In this document: positions 21,964-34,759 of the stretch, in pieces | Position numbering within the stretch: the first letter of the stretch is position 1 | Layout of the letters: each line of letters opens with the position of its first letter | Source of the DNA: Thunnus maccoyii | Taxonomy: Eukaryota > Chordata > Actinopteri > Scombriformes > Scombridae | NCBI RefSeq assembly: GCF_910596095.1 | Contig: NC_056555.1 | Span: 11,710,001 to 11,774,000 of the forward strand | Length of the DNA: 64,000 nt | Direction of reading: 5' to 3' | The notes under the pieces: generated by a model | Database searches by the model: none | The model's input: only the letters and a program-made list of their open reading frames with translations | What the model was told of the DNA's origin: nothing | Position numbers and translations under genes: made by a program

Positions 21964-24900
21964 TTACCTCCTAGTTTGCCATAAGCACCAAATAGGCTGG
22001 TTTAATCAAACCAGAACATACTAGTGTGCATTGCAAAAGTCACAACAGTCATCACATTTTTAAAATGAATGAGAATGTAGGAATTTGGTGGTTTGGTCAA
22101 GGATGTTCTGGCTATACAGCCTATTTTGCCTCTTGCATCTCTATCTCCATTTTTATCAGTTTCACACGGTCTATACTTCTCTCTATCCATTGTTTTATCT
22201 TTCCTTTCTTTTCTATTCTTCTCCCTGCCTCCATTTTCTTCTTCCTCAGTATGACAGGTGTTGCATGACTACTGACTGCAAGCTATTATTTACATGCGCT
22301 TTTATGGCTCCCACACAAAGTTGGTGTTGCATTATTCGTTTTTCTCTGTGACGTTAAATATTCATGACTGATAAGCAACAACAAAAAGTTAAAGTTTTGA
22401 AAATAGCCTTCTTAATTATTATTTATCAAGGTTTTAATGTTCAAAAACTCAGATAATCTGCCAACTGAGCACCCCGCCCACTTCAAACTAGCGAGAAAAA
22501 CACAAAGATAGAAATCTTGTAACTGAAACAACCAAAACTGTTCAAACTTTGCCAGAAAACTTTGTCTTCATGTAGGACCCCATCACTCATAGTAAGAAGC
22601 TGATTGAAAAAATATGTTTCTTTAAAGGGCTGAAAAAAAAAACAGGGGCATTTGGCCAGAGAAAGCTATACAGTTCCTCCATTTCATGGTAAGTGTCTTT
22701 CATAACCCTCGGTTTCCTCCTCTTCCTCCGACTCTCTTTCCAAGGAAAATACATATTACGGTACGTGCATGGTGAATATCTTTCATAACCCATGACTTCC
22801 TTTTCATTCTCAAGCCTTTGCTCTGCTTTTCAACTAAGCGAGACATGTAGTAAAGTTGTCATCTTTGCCGCTGAAGTGGGTCAACATTTATCTACAGCCG
22901 GCTGGAACGGGAATCAGCCTAGGGATGCAGAGAAGTCATTCACCCATGTCTGCCTGTGTAGGGGAGTCACAGATGACAAGCCAGCCATTAGGAATTATGG
23001 ACAGGGGGACAAAATTTTCCAAATTAGGCCCCTCATCCACACCCATTCCAGCACCATGCTCTGTTTTGCATACCTATACTCAATATGATTATAAAGCACA
23101 AAGAGTAAAGCCAGTTAATTCAAAACACAGAGAAAAATCAGGTTCTTATAGAGGGTGATATCATAGGAACAGTCTGATTATTTTCTTGCTGACTTTAGGC
23201 CAAACAATTTTTTAAGTCACGCTGCCGTTTGCTTTACATTCGCGACACATGTTCTGCACGTCTGACTGCACAAGTGTTTTGACCACACCGTTTCCAAAAT
23301 AACAGCAGGGGGTGGGGTATCAGATAACAAGCTGAAATCTGTTTTAATGATAACAATACATTTATTTGTCATGTAAATATATATAAATTGTATTGTCAGT
23401 GATATAAGTCAGTAAGTAAACTATTGTACTTGATCCCATTTAAGGGTCAACCATAGACCTTTCCATGGGTCCCCCTTGGGCCTTGGGCCAGGGTCCTCCC
23501 CTTCCCCCCATGGCAGAGCTGATTGCTGAGCAAGATACAGCCCTGTTCTAGATAGATAGATACTTTATTATCGCCACACAAAAATCTTGATGGTAATTAT
23601 TTGGTAGAGCATGGTAGCTCATTTCCAGTGTGAAAGAATCTGCAATGTAGAATCTGACAACTTGAAAGTACCATGTTGTTTCCTCTGCAAATGTACTGGG
23701 CATTTTTTCTGTCTTCTGCTGGGTATACATGATCACTAAAAGTGTGATGTTAATATTCACATCATTCCTACTATCATCAAAGAAGACACTTGATTCAATA
23801 AAACTCCTTACACCAAAATTATGTTACCTGCTGACAAAAATTTTCCCTTGTTTTACAATAAAATTTTAGGACTTCATCCTTGACTTAGTTAAGATAGAGC
23901 TAAAAGTGTGAAGCCAGTTCCTCACTATTGATGCTTCACAAAACATGTAATTGAAAAATAACCGTGAGTGATAGAGAAAAGGTATGAATGTAACCTCGGT
24001 GACAAATTAATTGCGTTTGGTGTGGCTGCTTAACAATAAAAACCATCCTATTTTTCGCTGGTTGAGTGCTGTCAGTGTGAAGCAGCAGTAGAAAATGTTG
24101 GCTTTGCATTAGCAGTAGAGCTGCAGCAACTAGTCAGTTCATTGATTTGTTGCCACTTATTTTAAAAATCGATAAATGGATTTGAGTCATTGATGTGACA
24201 TCTATGAGTTAAAATCAGTACGTAGTTTGATGGGAAAGAAGGCAAATGGAGAACATGAAGGAAGTGCTGTTGGGATGTTTTCCTTAAATTGCGTCAGATT
24301 AACAACTAACTGCCAAACGGACAGAATGACTCAGACACAACATGACAGGCTAAACTGTCGCAGTAACCACATACAAAATTGAGAGAGACCTCTTAATAGA
24401 GGTGCAATTCACACAGAGTCTCATCCTTTTATGGTTAAACATCATGGTTTTCTGGGATAAAAATTGTTGCTTGAGACATTCTGGGAATGTTTTTAGTCAA
24501 AACATCTGTAATGTTCCACCTAAGCGTTGAGGATGTAATGAGACTGTAGAGAGGCCAGAGATGCTCAAAACTACTGTAGATGTTCACCTGGGGGGGGGGG
24601 GGGGGATATGGGGAGATATGTGAGAACTAACAAAAAAAAATCATTATATTATTATGAGTGTAAGAAACTCAAAGCATCATTCTGAACATAAAGAACAAGT
24701 CATCTATCAAGGTTTTAGTTTGATTCCCGAGGCATAAAAACATTAAAACTCCTCTAATATACAGTACGATTCAATCTGTAAGTGTTACAAGGATTTTAAT
24801 TATCCACTCTCCTTTCTAGTGGATAGTATGTCATTTTGTAACAAAACTCTTCAAAAAGTGGAGAAACTCATTATTACTAATGGTTCTCTTTGGCAGACAG

Positions 24901-26660
24901 TTTTGCTTAGAGGCAGGTACTTTATCAAACAGCGCTGATGACAGGTTGCATGTCAGAACCCACCTCCAACCAAAACATCCATACAGTTACTTTTCACTTT
25001 GCTTACAGTAACAGGTATTAAAAACAGCCCAGTGGAATCCAATGCGAGTTATGCATGAGGGAGGAGGTTTTTATATGCTGCTGTCTTTAAACATCCTCAT
25101 CAAAAGTCCATAAATTAGTCACAGGAGGAATAGCTGGCTCAATTTTAATACAGATCGAATGCTGCCTCTCAGCAGTATAATTACACCGTGGTTTTATGCT
25201 TCATTATATTTTATAGTGGTTCTTTAAATGCCTCTCCTTCTGGTGTATAGTTCGTTTTTACACAAGTGTGTCTCATATGAACTGGCATGGTGGATTAAGT
25301 CTCAGATTAGGAGTGTGATCATCGTTAGTCTTTTAGCCATGAGGCGCAGATGTTTTCTCTCTGATAAGGAACTCAATATCGTGCCAACATGACCAAGGGT
25401 AATTTTTGTGGGCATTTACACAAGTAAATAATCACACTTTAACAAATTAGTTAAAACTATCTGTCTATGTGACACTTGGAGCAATGAGTACCTGTGACAT
25501 GTGCTTGACAATCTTTGCCTGTTGTCTCCACCTAGTTGTGATTAGTGGGAAGTACATTAACCAAACACGAGTTGTGTCCAATTTCAACACCACACACACT
25601 TCTTGTATTCTTAACAGGCTTTGTGTATGAGGTGTGTTCACAATGGAAAGTGACTAAATTAAGTATACTGAAAGCAGTCACTAAGCACACGAAATCCATT
25701 GAATTTGTCCCACAATGCAGCACACAAAGGAAATAATCACAGCTGGAAAAAAGGCAGATGATGAAAATTGCAATGATGGCGAAACAACTCCAGGGAGCTA
25801 CTAGGATACCAAAATGTAGCATTTTTTTAAAAAAAGATTTGATTTAATTTTTCTTTAAAAGACACAGAGGGGCACTTACAAACACCACACCTGATTACTT
25901 ATTTTACAAAGTAATGTTTGGTCTTATCTTGGAAGAGAAATGCTCATGGATATTATCAAAATTTTTGCTATGTGAAAAATTTACCATAGATAGACAGTGG
26001 GCATATTTTTGAGGATTTTGGGGTCCTTTTTTTCATATTTGGAAAATTTGCAGTTATGGGGACTTGTAGATTTATCCAAATGTGCAAATTGTTAGGTACC
26101 TTTCATTCTAGTTTAAACAGTTGTTTTGTTTTTGGCTTTTTTTTGCTTAAGGATTTGTATTTTTTATGTGACAATACATACATATTATTAGTAGTATTAC
26201 TAGATAACTAAATGTATGGGTTTTTTCGTTCTTTTCCCTTTTTTATTTGAAAAAAATCTGAATGTTGCTGGACTATTCAGGAACTTTGCGGAAATGCTGA
26301 GTCTTAGTATCAATTATGAAGTTCCTTTTTAAAAAGCAGAGAACATTGATGAAATCTACATCATTTCAGGGGGATGGAGTTCAAACTACTGTTTTGAGTG
26401 GGAAAACTAAAAGTATAGAAAGTTAATTAAAAAGACAGAAAAAGAAAAAACATAGTACATTGATTCCTTACATTCTAAAAGTTTAATTAATGGCACAAAA
26501 CACAAATACAAACTTTGCACACTTGGAAGTAAACAATGGCGATGTAACTTATTGGCCACAATGTAACACAAAGCTAAAATGAAATGTTTCTTACTCAGGA
26601 GTTTTAACCAAATCCAAGCAGCTTCAAGTGCTATCTCATTAAGACTTGTTCACATTTTGT
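21964..26660. other. No gene seen; downstream flank of pus7l
   Basis: AT-rich sequence with no supported gene. A 16-base G run sits at 24,590-24,605 and a short (TAGA)n with 'ctttatta' at about 23,550-23,573 may be the tail of an old retroposon. ORFs here lack known motifs. Confidence 0.4.
24590..24605. repeat. Poly-G run
   Basis: Sixteen consecutive G residues. Confidence 0.95.
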
Positions 26661-26671
26661 AGTGCCGTCTT

Positions 26672-26677
26672 TTTATT
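26672..26677 (-). promoter_or_regulatory. Candidate pus7l polyadenylation signal
   Basis: The plus-strand tttatt reads AATAAA on the minus strand, about 235 nt beyond the pus7l stop codon. It is the nearest canonical hexamer that I found. Confidence 0.5.
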
Positions 26678-26909
26678 ATGAGTTATATCAACTAGACTGT
26701 ATGTTTTCTCCATGCAGGATGAGTCTTGTGCTCAGTACTTTAACGACAAATGCTACTGACACTAAATCACAACCACCATGGGGTCAACTGAGGTACAAAA
26801 CAGTGTCGGTAGATTACAAAAAGCTGTCTCTTTGAAAAAGAGAAGAGATTCTCTTTTCTTTTTTTTTTGAAGTGTATACTAACACAACTGGGAACATGAC
26901 ATCTGACCT

Positions 26910-29900
26910 CTAGGGATCACACTTCATAATCTCTCTGAGGCAGATAGTGGCATAGCAGGAGGTGTCCAGGTCGAAGTTTAAGGTGAGTGTGAGCAAGTCT
27001 GAGTCCTGCTTTCCTTCTACTGCTGTGACATTCAGGTGGTTGTCACTTTTTCTACTGCTGTTTCCTGTCATCTCTCCCCCTCCCTCCCCACCGGCAGCCG
27101 CTCTCTGTAGCTGGTAGCTGAGGTTGTGTAGAAAGGCCAGCAGGGGGCGGTAGCAGCCTGGCAGGTTCAATTTGAGGCTGCTGACTCTGAAGCGACAGTT
27201 CTCCAGTCCGTCTCTGGCCAGTCTTTCCTGGTACCAAGTCCCCATGGCATTTTCTGGATACTTCACTGTGTTTCCTGGCATCGGTAGTAATACCTGATGA
27301 TGAAATAATAAACACTCAGTAGCAACAGTAGTAACAGAGAAAATAGTAGCATTTTTGCACATGTATTTGTCTAAGCTCCATACTTGTCCCAGAGAGTAGA
27401 CTCCCTCTTGTTCCTCTTGGTCTGTCACCACATGTATCTGGAAAAGCAAAGAAAGGAAAGATCAGCAACACTGATAGGATGCTTCCTCTGGTTAACAGCA
27501 GCTAAAACGCCCAATATGAAACTATACTAAATACTGTGTTAGAGTATAAGTAAGTGTTAAACTGTTCCTTTAATCGTTGATGGCTGAAAGATAGTTGATT
27601 GACAGTTTGTATCAATAATCTTGTTTCAACTCCCCTGAAATATGAGTTCAGCTGCTTGTTTTTTTCTATTTTCTATTCTATTTTACCTGAGCGCTGGATT
27701 CCTCGCTGTCCTCCAGTTTGTTTTGCCCTGACTGGATCCACACCAGGTCTCCTTGCCTGGCACTGTGGCCCAGAGTAGCCAACCTGTGTGCCACCGCCTC
27801 GTTCCACACTCTGTCAACCGCAAGCAGATGGATCAAAAGTTGGCAGCTAGCTTTCATTTTTAAAATGAAATGAATTCAATTGATTATGACATATTTAATG
27901 ATAGTTTTTCATGATTACATCTAATCCTTAAGAAAAAGAAAGAAAATCACAAACTCAAGGCAGGATTTATTTATGAATTGAAAGGATGAAAGCAAGTGAT
28001 GCTGGGTTAAACCCCAAAACTGGAACAATCTGATCAAAGTCTTTATCTCCCAGCTGTGTCAGCAAACAAAAGAGAGCCATGTCTGGTATATTCCTGCTGC
28101 TGACCTGCTGCAGTAGGCATGTGGGTAGAAGACTCTCATGCTATGGGGCAGGCTGAGCCAGGCTTGGGCACAACCATCTGGACCAGTACCGTAGCGGTTC
28201 AGGGCCCGCAGCATCAGCCGCTCCCTCGCTTTGGACAAGGGCATCAATGCCAAAGACTCCTTAGCATTATCTGTTATGGAGAAGCAGGAAAGACAATAAA
28301 GAGTGAAAGAGAGATTAAAACTCTTATGTTATGTGAATTCTTACGTCAATAAAATTGCTATTTGTTGTTCTGCAAAACAATGGGGTTTTCAACAAAAATC
28401 TTTGGATTTCAGCAGTTTCTTTGAATCAAATAGAGGAACTGAGTATTAGCAGCAAGGCAGAACAACAGGAAGAAACACATAGTTCCTCCAGTTCCAGACA
28501 AAAAAGTTCATGGGAGGCAACTTTCACATCATCTTTTATCTCTTTCAGAAAAAATGAAGCTGAGACTGTCCATGTTGACCCAGCTCTGACCTGTTTGAAG
28601 GAAATGTCTCTTCGCCTGGCTCTGAGGATCATCGCCATCTTCTGGAGTGAAGAACAGACGCACAGCATTCACCTGACCCACGAAGAAGAACATACATCAC
28701 AACACAGTACTGTACAGCCTGATAGTGTTCCCTCTGGATTTTCAGGAACAATGCAGTGAGCGATGCCAACTTTGAAATGCAAATGGTCTGCAGAACTTAC
28801 CATGTCTTCTTTGAGTAGAGCCAGCCCTACTTGGTCAGACTGAACACTCTGCCCGCTCCCAAACCTCTGAGGCCCATAGTAGTTGACGAAACCTCTGGCC
28901 TGAAAAGAAGAACAACGAAGGTGAACGTAGCAGTGGCTGTCTACTGGTATTGTAGCTACTTTGAACATTAAAAGTGAGACAGAAACAACAGGTATCTACT
29001 ATTTTAAAGATGAGGCTGGTGGTGTTTTATATTTTCCTTACTGTCAACAAATTACATGAAAAGACCAAAACCAGCAATGTGCTTCTACTGAAGATATATA
29101 CATATAATTCAAGTTTTAAACAAGGCTCAACGAAGTCCTCAAACAGCTGGGCACTGTAGTTTTTAGCAAATATTACTCAAAAAAGAGGAAATGGTGCATT
29201 TGTTGGGGACTATTTTCAGTTGTGCATTAATATACATTTGGTGCTCAGGTGAGTATTTCTGGCAGTAGGACAGTGTATGTGGGATTTACTCAAAATAAGC
29301 TACATCATTATGAAGAAACATGTCTCCCTGTGCAGCTGTGTGGCTCATTTATGTGCTTTTAATAACTTTTGGACAACAATGGAGGGCTATGTTACAGAAA
29401 AATGAGTTGTGTCAGGCTTTGGCTACATAGGCAATACTTGTTAGTGGGATCAATTCATTGATGGTTGTGGTCTTTTCATGAAATAAGAAAAATATAAAAT
29501 ATCACATCCTTTAAAATTATTCTCATTACGCTAATATAATGATGTGATATAAATGGTGCCTTGTTCTGATCCTCAAGTTGTTAAGGCTGTACCACTGGCC
29601 TCATCACAACCTTCAAGAGAAGAATTGTAAAGGAAATAACAGATTTCAGCCTCATATGTAATATCCCTTTTATAAATTTATTAGAATTTATTTTTATTTT
29701 AGGATGGGGCCAAATAAATGCAGTACATATAGGGATAGGCAGGACTTAAAAAAGGAGATCCTTTATGGTGGTTTCTATGTAAAGAATTCTCATTTGTATT
29801 ATAGTAACAAGAAAAATAGAGGAGGTAATGTGTCTTGTCCCAAACTACAAAGAAATAAAAATGAGTAGTACCTTGACATTCTCCACTGCTTCCTTTACCA

Positions 29901-31503
29901 GCCCTACCAGGCGAGTGTGTGTGTCTGCACCAGAGGGGTGTGTGTCACCGGCCCCGTGTGGCCTCAGGTGGCGGACCACCAGGTCAAAGTGGTTCCCCTG
30001 CAGTCGTCCAAGCCTCAGAGGCTCGCTGACAGAGCGGACCTGAGAGACACACATCCCTCTCTTCTCGAACTCTGCTGTCTTCTCTTTCAACCTAATGAAA
30101 AGAGACATTAAATGAATGTGTTGGAACAGATATAAAATGGCTTTAAAAGAAACATAAACTGTGAATTTCAGTATATAATTCCCAAACCAGACCCATGAAA
30201 GAAACCCAGCACTACCGTTGAGGTGAGACCTTCTTAACCACCATGGACTGGTAGGTGATGGCTCTCTTATCCTTGATCCCAGCGTAGGTGAAATCTGATG
30301 GTAGGACGCCGAGCGCTGCTGCCATGTAGCTGATGGCCTCCAGAGTCTCCAGGTTCTCCTTACGCAGAGTGAACGCTAAAAGGGAGGACACGTGTGGCAC
30401 AATAATGTTTTTCTTTATAAAAACCCTTACTTCCTACATTATTTCAACAAATAACTTCCTATACCTAATCAGTTGGTGTGTGACTTTGTTTGATGATTTA
30501 TGCTGAGTCATCCTATGAGAGTCAACTGACTGAGGGCCTAAATGAACAGTAAATGTGTTCTCCTGTGTTTACAGAAAGTAGCTTTTCCATTTTTCCAGAT
30601 TTATGCATATCAGAAGTGCCAGCAGAAATGATCAGAGACAGAACAAATTGGCAGATACAGTGATTTTTCTGATATGATTATAACCATACCGGTGTAAACT
30701 TCCTCTTCCTTACGGTCCTCCGCTGTCCTCTTCTTTGGCCTGCCTCTCTCCCTCAGTCTAACCGAGATGGCTGTCCTCTCCTGCTCGTTGAAGCTTTTTG
30801 TCTCCACCAGTTTGCCAAACCGTCGGCTCAGGAAGTGGTGGACAGCAGTCCTGTGCTCCTTATTATCATCAGGTTGAAATGTGTATGATGAGTCTCGCAC
30901 TTTGGCATCTATGAACCTGAAGAAGTCCTCCGCTTCCTCCTCTGTAACCAGCTGGGAGAGCTCTCTGTAATCGGGGTCTTCTCTCACCCTGATCTCAGGT
31001 TGTATGGTGACGGTCATGAGGAAGGGGAAGCGGTGTCTGACAGCACGGTGGACATTAGCTCTCTGGTGTTTGTCGGCAAAGTATCCCAGAGATAGCTCCT
31101 TGTTGGCCGGCTTTTCATCTTCTTCCTTCTCATCTCTGAGACTCACCACAAACTGCTCAAGCTCCTCACTGACTGACTGGCCTAAAATCATGCTCAGGTC
31201 AAAACTGCCTGGGCTAGGTATGGTGACATCCACCCTACAATCAGCTGAGCCATCAGTATCCTGTATGACCTGGAAATCATAGTGCTGCTTCCATTCTGTG
31301 CTGGTTTCACTGGTCTTTTCTGGAAATGCACAGTGTGGTGTCTGAGGAGCGTGTGTTGCTGCTGGTGTATTGACTTGCTGTCCATTTATGTCTATTTCAG
31401 TCACCACAAAGTCTCTGATAAAGTTCTTGATGCTTCCAAGAAAGCCTTCATGGCTGGATATGAAGCATGCAGGGACGTTCACAGCATCACTGTCCTGCTT
31501 CAT
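26910..31503 (-). CDS. pus7l: Pseudouridylate synthase 7-like protein (PUS7L), nine coding exons
   Basis: TruD-family enzyme that would convert uridine to pseudouridine in RNA; PUS7L is a paralogue of PUS7. Minus-strand exons are 31,503-30,690, 30,375-30,216, 30,091-29,872, 28,899-28,801, 28,672-28,591, 28,270-28,105, 27,810-27,687, 27,437-27,384 and 27,293-26,910. All introns are GT-AG and the phases join without a break, giving 700 residues; the human protein is about the same length. The TruD catalytic motif [13 protein letters not shown] is intact, with the nucleophile aspartate at about residue 307. The motif [12 protein letters not shown] lies at about 401-412 and NHFDLVVR is just upstream. 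I start at the ATG at 31,503 because MKQDSD...[10 protein letters not shown] aligns with vertebrate PUS7L N-termini. An earlier in-frame ATG (31,554) appears to lie in a 5'-UTR intron. The exon 9 linker ([10 protein letters not shown]...) looks lineage-variable. Confidence 0.95.
28990..29560. repeat. Dispersed-repeat text in pus7l intron 3
   Basis: About 29,160-29,470 resembles a common fish interspersed repeat ('gctttggctacataggcaat', 'gggatcaattcattgatggt'). No coding content was recognised. Boundaries are approximate. Confidence 0.4.
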
Positions 31504-31528
31504 GGTCACTTCATCCACACACTTAGTC

Positions 31529-31682
31529 CTGTTGCGGAAATGGACACAAATCAAATGTTACTAAGGACAAACGTAACGTTAGGAGGATTAGGAAGATGAC
31601 AAATGCTTATTTCTGCTGCAGAATAGGTATTACATGTAAAGATAGCCCGCACAATAACAACAGCGTCCTACACGTTAACTAC
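31529..31682 (-). other. pus7l: Predicted 5'-UTR intron of pus7l
   Basis: On the minus strand a donor (CTCGAG|gtagtt, exon ending at 31,683) and an acceptor (ttccgcaacag|GACTAAG, exon starting at 31,528) would define a 154-nt intron directly before the coding exon. This would remove the upstream ATG at 31,554 and leave the ATG at 31,503 as first. It is inferred from the sites alone. Confidence 0.5.
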
Positions 31683-31855
31683 CTCGAGTTGGCGACGCAG
31701 AGAGCTGTGCAGAAAAGTAAAGCGCATTTCTCTCTGTAAAAGCGAATATACAGTAGTTGTGAATGAATAATGACAACGTAACTGCTTGTTTTCGTGATGA
31801 ACCCGCCTGTAGCATTTAAAAACAACCACGCTGAAACAATTCAGTTTACTTCCGC

Positions 31856-31869
31856 GTCACGTGACGTAA
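31856..31869. promoter_or_regulatory. Palindromic E-box plus CRE-like site upstream of pus7l
   Basis: gtcacgtgac is a perfect 10-bp palindrome containing the CACGTG E-box bound by USF/TFE3/MYC-type factors. It overlaps tgacgtaa, which resembles a CREB/ATF half site. It lies about 170 bp upstream of the predicted first exon end, in an otherwise CpG-poor area with local CpGs (ttccgcgtcacgtgacgt). A promoter role is inferred. Confidence 0.55.
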
Positions 31870-31947
31870 CCCACCTGAGTGAGTTTTCTTAAAGGGGACG
31901 ACGAGCGTTTTCTTCTTCTTCGGGTCCCTTGAAAGCCTTAAACCCTA

Positions 31948-31975
31948 ATACAGTACAGTACAGTACAGTACAGGA
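31948..31975. repeat. (ACAGT)5 short tandem repeat
   Basis: About five head-to-tail units of acagt. Confidence 0.9.
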
Positions 31976-32723
31976 TATTCTTACAGCTAACAGCAGAATT
32001 CAGTTCAAGTTTTACTGAAGTTGCATAGCCTGATATCACATTCGTTTTAATTTATTCACATTCAATGTCAGTGTGTCAACAGGTTAATACTGTCCACAGT
32101 GGTTAAAAATTGGATAAACTCATAAAGAAATAACAATAACGTCACAATAATAACAAGAAGAAAAAGAGGAAGAAGAAGAACTCTTCATTCATACTCATTC
32201 ATTCATTTTTTGCTGGAAAATCTTTCCAGCAAAAAAGACAAAAAAACAACTTTATTTAAACGAAACAACAACAACAAATGTTTATTATAATTATTATGTT
32301 ATCAATTGTTAACACACAAAATGGCTTTACTCACAGAAGGCTGTTATTGAGAGAAAATATCATGAAACATATCAGAAATTAACCAGATCCCATTCCTTAT
32401 CCACTATTATTTGTACAAACGTGTCCTTCATTTCAAAAGGACAGTTGTTTTAAAGAATTTGAATGTGTCTTGATATTTGTAGAATGGGTAACTTGAGGCA
32501 AAAGAGACACATGGTGAGACATGATGCACCACAGCTCATCTTTCTCTAGAAACAGCTTGAGAAATTTCCATAAATACTTTATCAGTATTTAACAGGATGT
32601 GATGGTGTTGAATCATGTTGAGTCATATCCTTGTATATCACCACACTGCTGTCTGCTACAACGAAGCATCTGTACATAAAGGATTATCTTGGCTACATGT
32701 AAGCCCACTCTTAAATCATGTAC

Positions 32724-33904
32724 AGTTATAAGCAAAAGTTTGGCCACCTCTTGACAAATAACATATTTTGGTGATTTTTTTAATTGAAAAGATGTAAACA
32801 GTGTCTCTAGGATATGGGGAAAAAACATATTATTTTCAGCAAACAATAATGCATAGTTACTTTTTATGCCGTAAATTAAAAAACATCATTGTAGCATTTG
32901 CAAAAGTTTGGGCACCCTACATAGTCAGTAACACCCCCTCTGGCAGGTATCACAGCTGGCAAACGCTTTTTGTAGCCAGTTCAGTTCTTGTATTTGGGAT
33001 TTTCTCCAATTCTTCCTTGCAAAAGACTTCCAGCACTGCAATATTCTTGGGCTGTCTTGCATGCACAGCTCTTTTAAGATCTACCCACAGATTTTCAGTT
33101 ATGTTTAAGTCAGGGGACTGTGGGGGCCATTCCAAAACCCTCAGCTTGTGTCTCTTGAGCTAGTCCATGGTGGATTCCTAGTTATGTTCCTAGTTAGGTT
33201 TCATTATCCTGTTGTAGAAGCCATCCTCTTTTCAGCTTCAGCTTTTTTACAGACAGCGGGATGTCTGCTTCCAGAATTTGTTGGTATTTAATTGAATTCA
33301 TTCTTCCCTTCACCCGTGGTGAAGGCAAGATGTTTTCATGAAATGCTACTCCTTTTTTTCTCTAAAAACCTCTGATTGTGGCCAAAGAGTTCTATTTTAA
33401 TATTATCAGTCCACAGCACTTCTTTCCAAAAAACATCAGGCTTCTGTAGATGTTTCTTTGCATACTTCAGATGTTTGATTTTATGATGAGGACACACGTA
33501 AAGTTATCTTCTACTGACTCTTCCATGAAGGTCTTGTTTGTGCAAACATTGTTGCACAGTGGAACAGTGCACCACCACTCCTGTCTGCAACATCTCCCTG
33601 CAGATTTTTTGCAGTTAAATGGGGGTTTTGATTTGCCTTCCTGACCAGCATACAAGCAGTTCTCTCCGAGAGTTTTCTTGATCTTCCAGATCTCATCTTA
33701 ACCTCCACAGTTCCCTAAACTGCCATCTCTTAATTACATTTCACACAGTGGAAACTGCTGACTGACAACACTTTGCTATCTTTTTGTGGCATTCTTCTGC
33801 ATTGTGGACATCAATAACTTTTATTTTCAGGGTCTTACATAGTTGCTTTGAGGAACCTGTGGTTGCTGAGTGTTCACATAAGGTTTGAGTCAGACTATTG
33901 GTAA
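32724..33904 (-). mobile_element. Tc1/mariner transposon inserted in duplication copy 1
   Basis: The element interrupts the alignment with copy 2 right after 'aaatcatgta', that is at a TA dinucleotide, as expected for Tc1. It begins cagttataagcaaaagtttg. The opposite inverted end is not recognisable, so that side seems truncated before 'atttggtaagccc' resumes homology. Minus-strand transposase pieces are present (next entry). Because copy 2 lacks it, the insertion probably followed the duplication, unless it was lost from copy 2. Confidence 0.8.
32930..33870 (-). pseudogene. Tc1-like transposase, degenerate
   Basis: The minus strand gives, in order, a helix-turn-helix part (KMRSGRSRKLSERTACMLVR, ANQNPHLTAKNLQ) and, near the C-terminus, WPPQSPDLNITENLWVDLKR. 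In the DD34E family the glutamate of that last motif is the third catalytic residue and is present here (ENLW). The pieces lie in different frames with stops between them, so the protein cannot be made. Confidence 0.85.
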
Positions 33905-34605
33905 AGCTTTTATTTGGTAAGCCCTTCTTCCCAGAGGGGGCAGGGTAAAGGGCCCAGATCATTGCATCACAGAAAAGTCAATGAGCAGACTAAAAAGGAC
34001 CCTTCATTCTTAAAAAGGTGACAAAGGTGACAAAAAATGCTTATCCCCAAGATTTTCTCAGAAATACAAAGATCAGAATGACTGAACAAAACATACAAAT
34101 TGTGATTTGTTAGTTGGACTAATAAACAGTTTGTCTGGAGATCACTTACTATCATGAGTGACTGTGGTGGTGTGGTTATGACAGCCAATATCTCAGTTTA
34201 TAAAGTGTGGTGTATTGCAACTGTTTTCCTACACCATTATCACTCTCCTTTTGCATCTACTATAAAGACTTTAAGTGTGCAGATAGAATTTTTGACCAAA
34301 ACATCATTTGACAGTGCAGAAATAGGAGGAGGAGAGGGATTTACAATCATACCAATTATGTGGAAACCTGACTTTTCACTGGTTGATTATTAATGGGAAC
34401 ATGGGGTATATAGAAAAGTAGAGGGAATGCATTGAATATCAAAAAGGTCAAGTGTTTTTTTTCTCATAATCACTTTTAGCCTTTTCACAGTTATGGTTAC
34501 ATCACTTATTAATGTATTCATGACTTTATACATAACATTCACACATGTAGACAAAGTGTTCACTGTCAGTGTAACATATCCCAGTGCCGGCAGGTCAGTG
34601 TTCTC

Positions 34606-34759
34606 GTTTGTGATGGTTTGAAGCCAAGAAACAATGTCATCAACTTGCCAGGAACCTTATTGGACATTAAATGTTATCATCACCTTAAACTAATGCCTGC
34701 AAATATAAACTTGAATATTACAGGCACATTTATAATTCAATGCAAGAACCACTTACAGC
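34606..34759. other. 154-bp block identical between duplication copies
   Basis: From 'gtttgtgatgg' to 'ccacttacagc' I find no difference from 49,162-49,315, while adjacent sequence differs at several percent. No ORF or element explains it. It lies about 1.7 kb upstream of the tetraspanin start in copy 1 and about 2.1 kb in copy 2. Confidence 0.75.

Noticed and set aside
22026-23158. Cluster of overlapping ORFs of 80-100 codons
   Set aside because: No recognised domain, biased towards C/T-rich composition, and no conserved splice context.
26910-27449. Single-exon 179-aa minus-strand ORF
   Set aside because: It reads through the 90-nt intron between pus7l exons 8 and 9; both donor (gtatgg) and acceptor (catcatcag) are present and the family sequence skips it.
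31504-31554. Upstream in-frame ATG giving a 17-residue N-terminal extension of PUS7L
   Set aside because: A predicted acceptor at 31,529-31,530 places it inside a 5'-UTR intron, and vertebrate PUS7L proteins begin at the later methionine.
31004-31599. Plus-strand ORFs opposite pus7l exon 1
   Set aside because: Shadow frames of the coding exon; no own start context, domain or splice structure.
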